Below, one piece after another: positions 16,867-24,984 of a DNA stretch of 64,000 nt (positions are counted from its first letter, which is position 1; every line of letters starts with the position of its first letter). Where the stretch lies: the NCBI RefSeq assembly GCF_900086655.1, contig NZ_LT575476.1:4842292-4906291 (forward strand), in the 5' to 3' direction. This stretch comes from Paenibacillus tuaregi. Lineage in GTDB: Bacteria > Bacillota > Bacilli > Paenibacillales > Paenibacillaceae. Under the pieces are notes generated by a model. The model ran no database searches. It had not been told where the DNA came from and saw only the letters and a program-made list of their open reading frames with translations. The position numbers and the translations under genes are program-made.

Positions 16867-19221
16867 ATGTCCGCAATCCTATCTTATCGGCACTGGTTGA
16901 TCACCCTGTCCCTTCCTGTATTTCTCTGCATCGCTCTCTACGTGCATATTCTGTCGTTCGGGCAGCCCTATATCGGGATGACTGTACGTGCGGAGGGTGC
17001 GGAGTGGAAGGTGGAACAGGTCGATCCAGCAGGCAAAGCGTATGCCCTCAAAATCCGCCAAGGCGACCGGATTCTGTCCGTTGACGGAAAGCCGGCACAG
17101 AATTTCTTCCATTCGGGAGAACGGTCACTTAAGCATGCGAAAACGCTTGAGACCCAGCATCCCGACGGCAGCAGGAGCCAGGTACAGGTGCAGATTACCG
17201 GGAAAGACCTATTCGCTTATGGTTTCTCCATCGTTATGGAAGGCCTGCTTCTGGGTATCGGCTGGTTCTCCTACCGAAAACGGCCCGAATCCCACCTGAT
17301 CCGGCGCTTTTATGGATTAAATCTGCTAATGGCCCTGATTATCCTAACCCTGTACTCGACAGAACTGGCTGTATCCAATGCGATTCTATCCATCAGTGCC
17401 ATTTGGCTTCCGTATGCGCTGCTCTCCTTCTTCATCCTGCTTGTATTCCATGTCACCCGCCCTTGGCTGGCGAGAGCATTTGCGGCCTTACGGATTCTGC
17501 TCTTTGTCTTCTCCGCTTACACGCTGTATACAGTGTGGCTGGACAGCATCCCCGGCTGGATACGCGAAATGGTGAACCTGGTCTTCATCGGCGCGCTGCT
17601 CTTCATTCTAGTTTTAGCCTGGCTCTATGGCAGGACACTGGAGCAGATGGAGAAGAACCAGCTGCTCATTCTGGTGACCGGTATTATTTTCAGCCTGCTG
17701 CCCTATCTGTTTCTATACGCGTTGCCTGATCTGCTCTGGAAGGACTATATCATCGCACCGGAATACGCCATGGTTGGACTCGTGCCGCTATCTGCTACGA
17801 TTATGTATATCCTGGTTAAACGCCGTATGATTGACATGCTCCTGTATATGCCAAAACTTGTGATCCACAGCTTGTATCTCACCGCTGCATTCGTGTTGTT
17901 CCTGCTCGCAGCAAAATGGAACAGGCCGTCGTCCATCGCGGGCCTGTTTGTTTTGTTTGCCGGGCTAACGGCGCTGCATCAGCTAGCTCTGACCCGGACG
18001 CGAAGACATGCCGAGGAGCGCGGAAGGGTCCTGGAGCGGCAGAAGCTGCAGCTCTCCCTCCAGCTGGCTGAGAAGAAGAACATCCGGGACATTGTACGAA
18101 TGCTGGTGGAGTTAACCCACCGGATGCTGGAAGTGAGCGGCGTATGCATCCTGTGGCAGCAAGGGGAGGAACGGGTAGCTCACGGCACTGGTCAGTATGC
18201 GGACATCCAAGGGATGCAGCTGGTTCATCTGGCTGCGGATCATCTTGATGAAGCCCAGCTGACGCAGCGGCTTGATGCCGCACATGTGCTCCCTATTCAG
18301 GGGACCGGGGAAGATCAGCCCTTCGGTTATATCATTCTGGGCCACAAGATCAATAAGACGCTGTATTCTTCTGATGAGAAGCAGATCATTGAACGGATTC
18401 ATACAGAAGCAGCGCAGCTGTTCATCAATGCCAGACTGCTGGCCGAGCTGCAGCAGGAGCAGCAGCGTACCCTCCTGGAGAGCAAAACAAATGAGCGGAG
18501 GGTGCAGAATATCGACCAGTTCAATCACGCGCTGCTGGAAGCCCAAGAGTCTGAGCGGATTCGCACCTCCTACTTCCTGCACGATACCGTGCTCCAGAAC
18601 CTGATCTTCCTGTCCCGCGATCTGGAGGAGCTGTATGACCAGGGTGGCGGCAGCAGCAGCCAGGTCTCATCCTGGTTGAAGTGTGTTTACGATACCCAGC
18701 AGCAGATCCGCATGCTCTGTGACGACCTGTACCCGCATGTCGTGGACAAGGCAGGGCTTAAGGAAGCCGTTCAGTGGCTGATTCGTACCCGCAAGGACTT
18801 CAGCGGCTTGGATATTACGCTGCAATATGAGCTTGAACCAGCAGGGCCGCTTCCGCCGCTGATCAAATCAAATATCTTCCGTATTATCCGTGAGCTTACG
18901 AATAATGTGGTCAAACATGCGGAGGCCTCCTCTCTGCATCTTCACCTTTGGACAGCCGAAAGGGCTATTCACATTACCGTGAAGGATGATGGCATAGGCT
19001 TCCAGGCAGACTCCATCTACTCTGCCGAATCCCGGGAAGAACGCAGCGGATTCGGCCTCATCTCCGTAGACAGTCAAGTCCGCCGGCTTGGAGGTAGCAT
19101 GGAGATCGACTCGGCTGTGGCTCTGGGGACAACGATCCAATTGCGAATCCCGCTTGCGAACGAGGGAGAAGCCTGGGCTTCTCCGCAGGCTTCCGGGACA
19201 GCAGCCGCTACAGGCATGTAA
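16867..19221 (+). CDS. ComP-like sensor histidine kinase with PDZ-type sensor and multiple helices
   Basis: The 784-residue protein starts with one helix (about 8-28), a PDZ-like extracytoplasmic domain (about 35-110, with IRQGDRILSVDGKPA), then seven or so helices (about 120-390), a GAF-like cytosolic region (about 430-570), a HisKA_3 domain whose His is in SYFLHDTVLQNL (about 578), and an ATPase domain with ELTNNVVKHA and DDGIGF. This matches Bacillus ComP in length and order. The start is the ATG at 16867 behind AGGAGGAG; the upstream in-frame extension overlaps the protease gene. It is followed by a NarL-type regulator and should phosphorylate it. The ligand is unknown; a peptide is possible because of the ComP-like build. 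Confidence 0.9.
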   Translation: MSAILSYRHWLITLSLPVFLCIALYVHILSFGQPYIGMTVRAEGAEWKVEQVDPAGKAYALKIRQGDRILSVDGKPAQNFFHSGERSLKHAKTLETQHPDGSRSQVQVQITGKDLFAYGFSIVMEGLLLGIGWFSYRKRPESHLIRRFYGLNLLMALIILTLYSTELAVSNAILSISAIWLPYALLSFFILLVFHVTRPWLARAFAALRILLFVFSAYTLYTVWLDSIPGWIREMVNLVFIGALLFILVLAWLYGRTLEQMEKNQLLILVTGIIFSLLPYLFLYALPDLLWKDYIIAPEYAMVGLVPLSATIMYILVKRRMIDMLLYMPKLVIHSLYLTAAFVLFLLAAKWNRPSSIAGLFVLFAGLTALHQLALTRTRRHAEERGRVLERQKLQLSLQLAEKKNIRDIVRMLVELTHRMLEVSGVCILWQQGEERVAHGTGQYADIQGMQLVHLAADHLDEAQLTQRLDAAHVLPIQGTGEDQPFGYIILGHKINKTLYSSDEKQIIERIHTEAAQLFINARLLAELQQEQQRTLLESKTNERRVQNIDQFNHALLEAQESERIRTSYFLHDTVLQNLIFLSRDLEELYDQGGGSSSQVSSWLKCVYDTQQQIRMLCDDLYPHVVDKAGLKEAVQWLIRTRKDFSGLDITLQYELEPAGPLPPLIKSNIFRIIRELTNNVVKHAEASSLHLHLWTAERAIHITVKDDGIGFQADSIYSAESREERSGFGLISVDSQVRRLGGSMEIDSAVALGTTIQLRIPLANEGEAWASPQASGTAAATGM

Positions 19222-19260
19222 CAGTCTACAGATATGTAACAGTAGAAGGAGGGCAACTTT

Positions 19261-19986
19261 ATGAGGGACGAGGGCATCAATATTGGCCAGCGTGGTGATA
19301 GCCGGGACAACCGGACAGACCCTTCGACAATTCAGGAGCAGAGCGCCAGTATTCGCGTTGTTCTGCTGGATGATCACCCCCTGGTGATGGAAGGCCTGAA
19401 GAACCGGCTGGAGCAGGAGCCCGGAATTCACGTGCTCCGAACTTACGCACATCCTCAGTCTCTGTTGGATGAGATCGGGAAGCTGCGAGCCGATGTGATC
19501 ATCTTAGACATTTCCCTGCCCCAGATGGACGGGTTTGAGGTGGCTGGCCGTCTCAAGAAGCAGTTCGGGCAGTCCATCAAAATCATAATGCTGTCAGGTT
19601 ATATGTACGACGAGTTCGTACATAAGGCTTTTGATTTGGGTGTACACGCCTACTTATCCAAGCAATCGACGTACTCGCAGATTATTAATGCGGTTAAGCA
19701 GAGTATGCTGGGACATGTGCTGATCCCTGAACATGCGCTAAACGCCGCGAAGCAGGAGCAGCTAACCCCGATGGAGCGGGAAGTGCTTAAGCAGGTCGCC
19801 CAGGAGAGGACAAACAAGGAGATTGCCCAGGTGCTTGCCATAAGCCAGAGGACGGTCGAGTACCATCTGACCTCCATCACACAAAAGCTCGGTGTGAAAT
19901 CGAGAATCGGGGCTGTGGCCAAAGGCTACGAGCTGGGATTGCTAACGCGTATGTCTTCATCCAATGATTCCGAATCGTCCAGATAG
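19261..19986 (+). CDS. NarL/ComA-like response regulator
   Basis: This 241-residue regulator has an unusual hydrophilic N-terminal extension of about 30 residues. A receiver domain follows (about 31-150; acidic pair in LLDDHP, phospho-Asp in VIILDISLPQMDG, Lys in YLSKQS), then a LuxR-type helix-turn-helix (about 165-230) with LTPMEREVLKQVAQ and SQRTVEYHL. An internal start near residue 31 has no good ribosome binding site, while ATG 19261 sits behind AAGGAGGGC. It forms an operon with the ComP-like kinase 39 bases upstream. Its target genes are not evident from the window. Confidence 0.92.
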   Translation: MRDEGINIGQRGDSRDNRTDPSTIQEQSASIRVVLLDDHPLVMEGLKNRLEQEPGIHVLRTYAHPQSLLDEIGKLRADVIILDISLPQMDGFEVAGRLKKQFGQSIKIIMLSGYMYDEFVHKAFDLGVHAYLSKQSTYSQIINAVKQSMLGHVLIPEHALNAAKQEQLTPMEREVLKQVAQERTNKEIAQVLAISQRTVEYHLTSITQKLGVKSRIGAVAKGYELGLLTRMSSSNDSESSR

Positions 19987-20092
19987 GTTCGAGCATGCTC
20001 CATGTATCCAGGTTAACTACGATCTCAGTGACTAAGGAATGCGAGGCAGGCAAGGCATGACTACTAGAAATTGAGACCAGTAAAATTCCAAG

Positions 20093-20150
20093 CCCGAAAA
20101 AAGCCAGGCCCGGATGAGCTTCCATCCGGGCCTGGCTTTAAATATTTTTT
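20093..20150. terminator. Bidirectional terminator between regulator and exporter genes
   Basis: AAGCCAGGCCCGGATG (20101-20116) pairs perfectly with its complement at 20123-20138. The plus strand continues into TTTAAATATTTTTT. The minus strand continues into TTTTTTCGGG. It serves the two convergent genes. Confidence 0.9.
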
Positions 20151-20155
20151 AAATG

Positions 20156-21682
20156 CTAGTGTCCAGCTTGATACTCGCCTTCCATATGCGCATGCGGGTC
20201 CAGCTTGTCACGGCCCATGAAGAAGGCTGCAACCAGCGCCAATGCCGCAGGAAGGATCGCCCAGATAAAGGTCTGTACAATCGAGGAGGACATCGCTGAG
20301 GAAATGGTCTCCAGGATTTGCTGCGGAATGTGCTGCCTCAGCTCAGGAGACAGCAGCGCATGCGGGTCCTTCAGATCCAGCTCCTTCGGCAGCTGGGCGC
20401 CGCCCAGGGAAGCCGCCATTTTATTCGTGAACAGATGGCTCTGGATAATCCCGAAGACGGTAATTCCCAGTGTCATTCCAAGGGAGCGCAGGAAATTCAA
20501 CGTAGAGCTGGCGGAACCGCGATCCTGCGGTTTAACTGAATGGATCGCCGCGTTGCTAAGCACGGAGAATGAGGCGCCAATCCCTAGGCCTACCAGAATC
20601 ATAAAGAACCGCAGCGTCCACAAGGTGCTATTCTCATTAAGGGTGGTAAGCAGGCCCATGCCCACGATCAGCAAGGCCAGTGTAGGAATCATAATCGTAC
20701 GGTACTTCAGCTTGTTCATCAGGAAACCGCCCATGGTCGCGGTAACAACGGAGCCCAGCATCATCGGCAGCAGAACCAGACCGGAGTTGGTTGGCTTGCC
20801 GCCAAGCACTCCCTGAATGAAGATAGGAATATACACAGAAGCCGTAATGAAGGCCGCACTGCTCAGAATCCCGATAACATTGCTGGACCAGTAAATCCGG
20901 CTTTTAAACATTTTGAATGAAATAATCGGCTCCTTCGCCTTGCTCTCCGCAATCAGGAACACTATTGCAAGAACTGCGAATCCGGCAAACAGGCCGAGAA
21001 TCTGCCAGGAATCCCAGGCATACTTCTTACCGCCCAGCTCAAGGGCAAACATCAGGCAGACAACTCCCCCAATAAGCGTAATTGCACCTGCCCAGTCAAT
21101 CTGCTGTTTGGAATGCTCACGGGATTCATGGTAGAAGAACGCGATGAATACGAAGGCAATCAGTCCAAGCGGAAGATTGATATAGAAAATCCATTCCCAT
21201 CTTGCATACTCGGTCAGATATGCCCCGAGCAGCGGTCCAAAAATACTCGACATGCCGAACACAGCACCGAACAGGCCGCCGAGCTTGCCTCTGGATTCCA
21301 CAGGCACCGCATCAAACATGATCGTAAAAGCGATCGGAACCAGGGCCCCGCCCCCGATACCCTGAATCGCCCGGTAAATGCTCAGCTCAACAATGGAGGT
21401 GGCAGTACCACACAGAATGGAGCCCAGCATGAATACGAGGATACCAAAGATGAAGAATCTCTTCCTTCCATACATATCCGACAGCTTTCCGAAGATCGGC
21501 ATACCCGCCATCTCCGCTACCATATAAGCTGAAGTAACCCAGACGAACTTATCCAGTCCGCCCAGCTTGCCGACGATGTCGCCCATCGCCGTGGCCACGA
21601 TCGTATTATCCATCGAAGCCATAAGGATGCCGAGCAGCAGACCCGCCAGGACAATCCCTAAATTATTCTTTTTCTTTTGCAC
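20156..21682 (-). CDS. MFS drug exporter, DHA2 (EmrB/QacA) family, 14 helices
   Basis: The 508-residue product has 14 predicted helices, the motif A loop GKLSDMYGRKR (about 66-76) and the antiporter motif C region near GMSSIFGPLLGAYLTE. The helix 1 Asp in SMDNTIVATA is typical of DHA2 exporters. These use the proton gradient to expel cationic or lipophilic compounds; the substrate cannot be read from sequence. The start is a GTG at 21682 behind AAAGGAG. It lies 45 bases after bacF on the same strand with no terminator between, so it may be the last gene of the yhbD-bacE-bacF transcript. Confidence 0.9.
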   Translation of the reverse strand: MQKKKNNLGIVLAGLLLGILMASMDNTIVATAMGDIVGKLGGLDKFVWVTSAYMVAEMAGMPIFGKLSDMYGRKRFFIFGILVFMLGSILCGTATSIVELSIYRAIQGIGGGALVPIAFTIMFDAVPVESRGKLGGLFGAVFGMSSIFGPLLGAYLTEYARWEWIFYINLPLGLIAFVFIAFFYHESREHSKQQIDWAGAITLIGGVVCLMFALELGGKKYAWDSWQILGLFAGFAVLAIVFLIAESKAKEPIISFKMFKSRIYWSSNVIGILSSAAFITASVYIPIFIQGVLGGKPTNSGLVLLPMMLGSVVTATMGGFLMNKLKYRTIMIPTLALLIVGMGLLTTLNENSTLWTLRFFMILVGLGIGASFSVLSNAAIHSVKPQDRGSASSTLNFLRSLGMTLGITVFGIIQSHLFTNKMAASLGGAQLPKELDLKDPHALLSPELRQHIPQQILETISSAMSSSIVQTFIWAILPAALALVAAFFMGRDKLDPHAHMEGEYQAGH

Positions 21683-21727
21683 AGGTTTCTTCTTCTCCTT
21701 TTATGTTCGTATATTTATATCTCCAGT

Positions 21728-22474
21728 TCAGTTCAAATGACTGACCTGGCTGAGCTGTTCCACCGATGAACTTCTGTCCTGGTGAAAAGCTTCTATATAT
21801 TCAACCAGGCCAATCCTGCAGCCCGGACCGATTGTTACTTTGTTCCCGCGGACATATTCTGCCTCGGTATTCTCCAGATTGATCGTATCCCCCTCAATAG
21901 AGGTCGCAACCAGTCTCGGAGGTCCTTCAGGATTAAACATGTCGACCAATGCCCACAGCCCCCGCGAGGGCATGACCCGAATGAGTCCGCCGCCGATTTC
22001 CTTAATCCGGCTCTCCCCCAGCAGCTTGATCTCCACATTCTCCGAGTTGAGCATGCCGCCTATCCGGACTGCACCCCTCGCCTTGAATTCCTCTGCCTGG
22101 CATCCACCTTCAACCGTATTATAACCGGACAATTCGATCTGTTCACTTGTTATTTGACCGCCAACATGGGTGTCTCCGCTAAACTTGATTTTGCGTGCGG
22201 TTACATGCTCCTGAATCTGCAGCTTGCCCATTGTGGAGAACACTTTGCCCTCCAGCGAGCCACGTAGAATCAGATCACCCGTCAGCTTAAGTGTCTCTGC
22301 CTTTAGGCTGCCGTTCACGGTTGCATTGCCTGTGCATTTAAAGCTGATTGCATCCACATCACCGTGGATCTCCCCATCCCCTGTTATACTCAACCGTCCT
22401 ACGAGGCCGCCAGCCGATCCACCGTTCCCCATAATCTTGATGTCGTGGCGCTGAGGCGTTCCGTTCTCTTGCAT
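21728..22474 (-). CDS. bacF: Bactofilin family polymer-forming protein (YhbF/BacF-like)
   Basis: This is a 248-residue protein built of a right-handed beta-helix of short repeats (about 25-165, for example GDGEIHGDVDAI and HVGGQITSEQIEL), typical of the bactofilin DUF583 domain. A C-terminal part follows, containing VTIGPGCRIGLVEYIEAF. Bactofilins polymerise without nucleotides into cytoskeletal filaments or membrane patches. In Bacillus the YhbE/YhbF pair affects flagellar assembly. It follows bacE by 45 bases and shares its C-terminal module, so the two probably form mixed polymers. The gene symbol follows Bacillus usage by synteny with yhbD and yhbE. Confidence 0.85.
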   Translation of the reverse strand: MQENGTPQRHDIKIMGNGGSAGGLVGRLSITGDGEIHGDVDAISFKCTGNATVNGSLKAETLKLTGDLILRGSLEGKVFSTMGKLQIQEHVTARKIKFSGDTHVGGQITSEQIELSGYNTVEGGCQAEEFKARGAVRIGGMLNSENVEIKLLGESRIKEIGGGLIRVMPSRGLWALVDMFNPEGPPRLVATSIEGDTINLENTEAEYVRGNKVTIGPGCRIGLVEYIEAFHQDRSSSVEQLSQVSHLN

Positions 22475-22519
22475 ACTCGCATCCCCTTCCTATTGGTATG
22501 TTCCGTTTGAGACTCGGGC

Positions 22520-23248
22520 TTACATCTTCACCGCGTAAGAAATATCCGACTTGAGATCGGCATCATAGGTTTCGGTATATTCGACCCTATCGATCTCACA
22601 CCCTGGCCCGATACGCACTCTACTTCCCCGCACAATCTTCGCCTTCGTATTCTCCAGCTCAATATCGTCCCCCTCAACCACATCCACCGTCAGTTTGGTG
22701 GCAGGGACAATCGAGAAGAGCTGAAGCAGACTTTTCCCTTCAGGCCGACGGCGAACAATAATCCGCTCTCCCCCAATCTCGCGTGCACGACAACCCCCAA
22801 ACAGCTCGATAAAAATTGTGCCTGCATTCAGCAGCCCTCCGACCTGGAGATTGCCACGCACATCCAGACTCTCACATTGAAGATCTCCTTTGGTCTTCAG
22901 CGAGCCATTGATTTCCACCGTCTCCCCGTTAAGACTTGCTTCCGTCTTGGCGATTCCGTTCATAGTCAGACTGTCAAGCCGGATCTCTCCAGCAACGCTC
23001 AGCATACCGTCAGCCCGAAGCGTATCGCACTCCAGCGCTCCGTTTAGCGAGCCTGTTCCATTGATCGTTAAGCTCTGTGCCTTAATCTGGCCGTGGACCT
23101 TTATAGTTCCGTTGCAGCTCATATCCCCACAGGTAACATCTCCGTTAATCGTGCCCATTCCATCAATGAATACATTATCGTAGCTTCCGCCTGTGGCTTT
23201 GCCGACCCCATTTAGTCTCAAATTCCTGTTTGGCTGATTCATCCTCAT
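22520..23248 (-). CDS. bacE: Bactofilin family polymer-forming protein (YhbE/BacE-like)
   Basis: This 242-residue paralogue of the next gene has the beta-helical bactofilin core (about 20-165) in which DG/NG turns alternate with single hydrophobic residues (for example GMGTINGDVTCGDM), then a C-terminal module with VRIGPGCEIDRVEYTETY. Its ATG overlaps the yhbD stop by four bases (ATGA), so it is translationally coupled to the regulator. The order yhbD-bacE-bacF is that of Bacillus subtilis yhbDEF. Confidence 0.86.
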   Translation of the reverse strand: MRMNQPNRNLRLNGVGKATGGSYDNVFIDGMGTINGDVTCGDMSCNGTIKVHGQIKAQSLTINGTGSLNGALECDTLRADGMLSVAGEIRLDSLTMNGIAKTEASLNGETVEINGSLKTKGDLQCESLDVRGNLQVGGLLNAGTIFIELFGGCRAREIGGERIIVRRRPEGKSLLQLFSIVPATKLTVDVVEGDDIELENTKAKIVRGSRVRIGPGCEIDRVEYTETYDADLKSDISYAVKM

Positions 23249-23880
23249 TCCCCGCCTTCCCCGATCTTCAATTTCAATTCTTCGGTTGCCTGCGCCAATG
23301 ACATGCGAACAACTTCTTTAACTCCGCGGTCAAAATAAATCTCACTGTTCATGGACAGCAGAATAAATGCGGCCACTCCCATCTTTCGGGTAAGCATCAA
23401 TTCACAGTCCTTTCCAGCAAAAGCCGGATAGTGCTCCGCCAGCGTCTCAATTAGGAGCCGGCCTTCATCCAGTGAAATATTCCCGCTTTGCAGAAGTTTC
23501 TCCAGTACGTACAAAGCCAGAATCTGCTCAAACTCGAACGGACCTGTATGAGGCACGGTTTTCAAATAGATTTCCAACGCAATGTTAGTAACAATGTTAC
23601 GTTTCAGCAAAATATCTCCTGTAAGGGAAATTTCCTTTAAGCTTGGCGAAAACACATCTGCCAGCTCATCTAAAGACAGGCCTTCCTTCATATTCACGAT
23701 TTTATCAATACGGGCCAGAACCTTCTCCCGCGGAAAAAACGTCTCCTGCCCCGTATAAGAAGACTTTCGGATAAACCAGTCCTCGGGGATCAAGTTCTTA
23801 CGTTTCCACCGATACAGCTGTCCATAGGAGATTCCCGTAATATCCAACAGTTCCTTCTTAGAGATCAGATCATCATTCAT
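23245..23880 (-). CDS. yhbD: YhbD-like regulator (DUF4004, MerR-type helix-turn-helix)
   Basis: This 211-residue protein begins with a MerR-like winged helix (about 5-70, ISKKELLDITGISYGQLYRW) followed by an alpha-helical domain (about 90-210). It is the first gene of the bactofilin operon and most likely controls it. A dyad with GTAACA/TGTTAC arms lies exactly between the -35 and -10 of its promoter, and a second GTAACAATGTTAC lies inside the gene at 23588-23600, which suggests autoregulation. The start is ATG 23880 behind AAGGAGGAGGAATTC. The function of the family is not established. Confidence 0.85.
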   Translation of the reverse strand: MNDDLISKKELLDITGISYGQLYRWKRKNLIPEDWFIRKSSYTGQETFFPREKVLARIDKIVNMKEGLSLDELADVFSPSLKEISLTGDILLKRNIVTNIALEIYLKTVPHTGPFEFEQILALYVLEKLLQSGNISLDEGRLLIETLAEHYPAFAGKDCELMLTRKMGVAAFILLSMNSEIYFDRGVKEVVRMSLAQATEELKLKIGEGGE

Positions 23881-23907
23881 GTGGAATTCCTCCTCCTTGC
23901 GAAACTA

Positions 23908-23937
23908 AGTGTAACATAACATTGTTACGTTATGCAA
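23908..23937 (-). promoter_or_regulatory. Promoter and dyad operator of yhbD-bacE-bacF
   Basis: On the minus strand TTGCAT (23932-23937) and TACACT (23908-23913) are 18 bases apart. The spacer and -10 region contain two overlapping dyads, CATAAC-N8-GTTATG and GTAACA-N6-TGTTAC. An operator placed here would block RNA polymerase. The promoter is read directly; the bound protein (YhbD?) is inference. Confidence 0.6.
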
Positions 23938-24015
23938 TACTAAATAAAGCTTACGTTAAAAAAGGCGCTGCCCCGGAACCCCATATTCCGGAATAGCACG
24001 CCCTGTTTTCTTTTG

Positions 24016-24050
24016 CCCAAAAATAAAACCGCTCACTAAAAAAGCGGTTA
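24016..24050 (-). terminator. Terminator of the DinB-family gene
   Basis: AACCGCT (24027-24033) pairs with AGCGGTT (24043-24049), and the minus strand continues TTATTTTTGGG. It separates the DinB-family gene from the yhbD promoter. Confidence 0.75.
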
Positions 24051-24075
24051 ATTGAACTAACTGTTTACCGTTGAC

Positions 24076-24543
24076 TCACCTTGTAAACAACCCTCTACCA
24101 ATTACATTTGCTGATATTGGTTGAATCCCAATCTCTCTTGCCCATATGGATAGCTGACCCATGTGATGAATTTCGTGAGCAATTACATGGCGTAATATTT
24201 CACCTTTGGTATAACGCTCTTCAGTCCATGGAACAGTCACAATTTCGTTTTCGAAATCATTTGACCAAGTATCAAGGAACTCCTTTGTCTCTTGCATCCA
24301 AGAATCGGAAAGTTCTTTTACTTGTTCCAGTGTCTTATAGTTCTCATATTGGACTTGGATATCTGGTTTACCTTGTATTCCACGAATCCAGCTATATTCT
24401 ACATCTGAAACATGAAAAAATGTATAAAGAATGCAGCCTGCTCCACCAATTCGATTACGAACCAATTCTTCATTCGGGACTTGCTTGCATAGTTCAAACC
24501 ATTCATCTCTTACCATCCAATTATAATTAAATAACTTTATCAA
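24076..24543 (-). CDS. DinB superfamily (metal-dependent thiol transferase-like) protein
   Basis: The roughly 155-residue helical protein has the three-histidine pattern of the DinB/YfiT fold: one His in FFHVSDVEYSW and two in HVIAHEIHHMGQL. This fold holds a divalent metal; related enzymes transfer bacillithiol or hydrolyse small molecules. It is not DNA polymerase IV despite the name. The frame opens with GTG at 24552, but that codon touches the ribosome binding site. The TTG at 24543, eight bases after AAGGGG, is the better start. The Bacillus dinB gene is DNA-damage inducible. A LexA-type promoter lies about 450 bases upstream here, beyond repeat and transposon debris, and may or may not still drive it. 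Confidence 0.85.
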   Translation of the reverse strand: MIKLFNYNWMVRDEWFELCKQVPNEELVRNRIGGAGCILYTFFHVSDVEYSWIRGIQGKPDIQVQYENYKTLEQVKELSDSWMQETKEFLDTWSNDFENEIVTVPWTEERYTKGEILRHVIAHEIHHMGQLSIWAREIGIQPISANVIGRGLFTR

Positions 24544-24557
24544 CGTATTCACCCCTT

Positions 24558-24733
24558 GTTATATAAAATGAACTAATGAAGGTCACCCTTCTAGGGTGCT
24601 GCGATTCCGAGTGTTCTTACGGCCACTATTGTCTCCGAAATCCTTGAAATAACTATTCAATAGGGCATTTCGGAGACAAAGGCGGACGCTCCGCTTCTTC
24701 AGAATCACTCGGCCCCTCCGCTGTGATAACTGT
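24558..24733 (+). repeat. Intergenic structured repeat, type I (copy 3, right end replaced)
   Basis: The left end TATATAAAATGAACT is followed by the type I core. It has CCGAGTG with its partner CACTCGG, a perfect GTCTCCGAAAT/ATTTCGGAGAC stem, and the GCGGACGCTCCGC hairpin. After CGGCCCCTCCGCTG the expected right terminal arm is missing and IS1595-like coding sequence begins. The copy lies between the DinB-family gene and the SOS-type promoter. Confidence 0.8.
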
Positions 24734-24926
24734 TGACGTTTTGAATAGAGTACAAGCCTTTTACACGCTGTTTCCCATCGGACTTGAAACGGTAATGAGC
24801 CAAGCTTTTTGAATTCGCATAGGAACTGAATGCTCTCCACGAATCGGTGCAAAACACATTTGAGTTAGATAAACAACCGCCAATTGCCTCGTTCTTGTTT
24901 ACTGCTATCGGCCAAAGAATCAGCAA
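24722..24926 (-). pseudogene. IS1595-family transposase fragment
   Basis: Read on the minus strand, about 50 residues resemble the DDE core of IS1595/ISSpr-type transposases: CTDSWRAFSSYANSKSL, then HYRFKSDGKQRVKGLY and IQNVNSYH. There is no upstream helix-turn-helix or zinc region and the frame runs straight into the repeat sequence at its 3' end, so neither end of the gene is present. No inverted-repeat ends or target duplication can be drawn. It is a dead relic that records a past insertion. Confidence 0.6.
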
Positions 24927-24951
24927 GCTTCTTCAATACGTTTATAGCCAT
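24865..24951 (-). CDS. Small ORF (28 residues) behind the SOS-type promoter
   Basis: An ATG at 24951 with GGAG eleven bases upstream opens a 28-codon frame (MAINVLKKLADSL...) that ends with TAA inside the transposase relic. It is the first frame downstream of the LexA-type promoter at 24985-25013. It could be the 5' end of a gene cut off by the insertion, or a genuine small peptide. I know no match. Only the frame, the weak ribosome binding site and the promoter are seen. Confidence 0.25.
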   Translation of the reverse strand: MAINVLKKLADSLADSSKQERGNWRLFI

Positions 24952-24984
24952 GGGCAAATCATCTCCGAACTATGATAATATCCT

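Noticed and set aside
24076..24543. DinB as DNA polymerase IV
   Set aside because: The protein is a 155-residue three-histidine metal fold (DinB/YfiT superfamily) without polymerase motifs.
24583..24852. 89-residue minus-strand ORF across the repeat and IS relic
   Set aside because: It is a frame-shifted reading of the transposase relic joined to the repeat and has no ribosome binding site.
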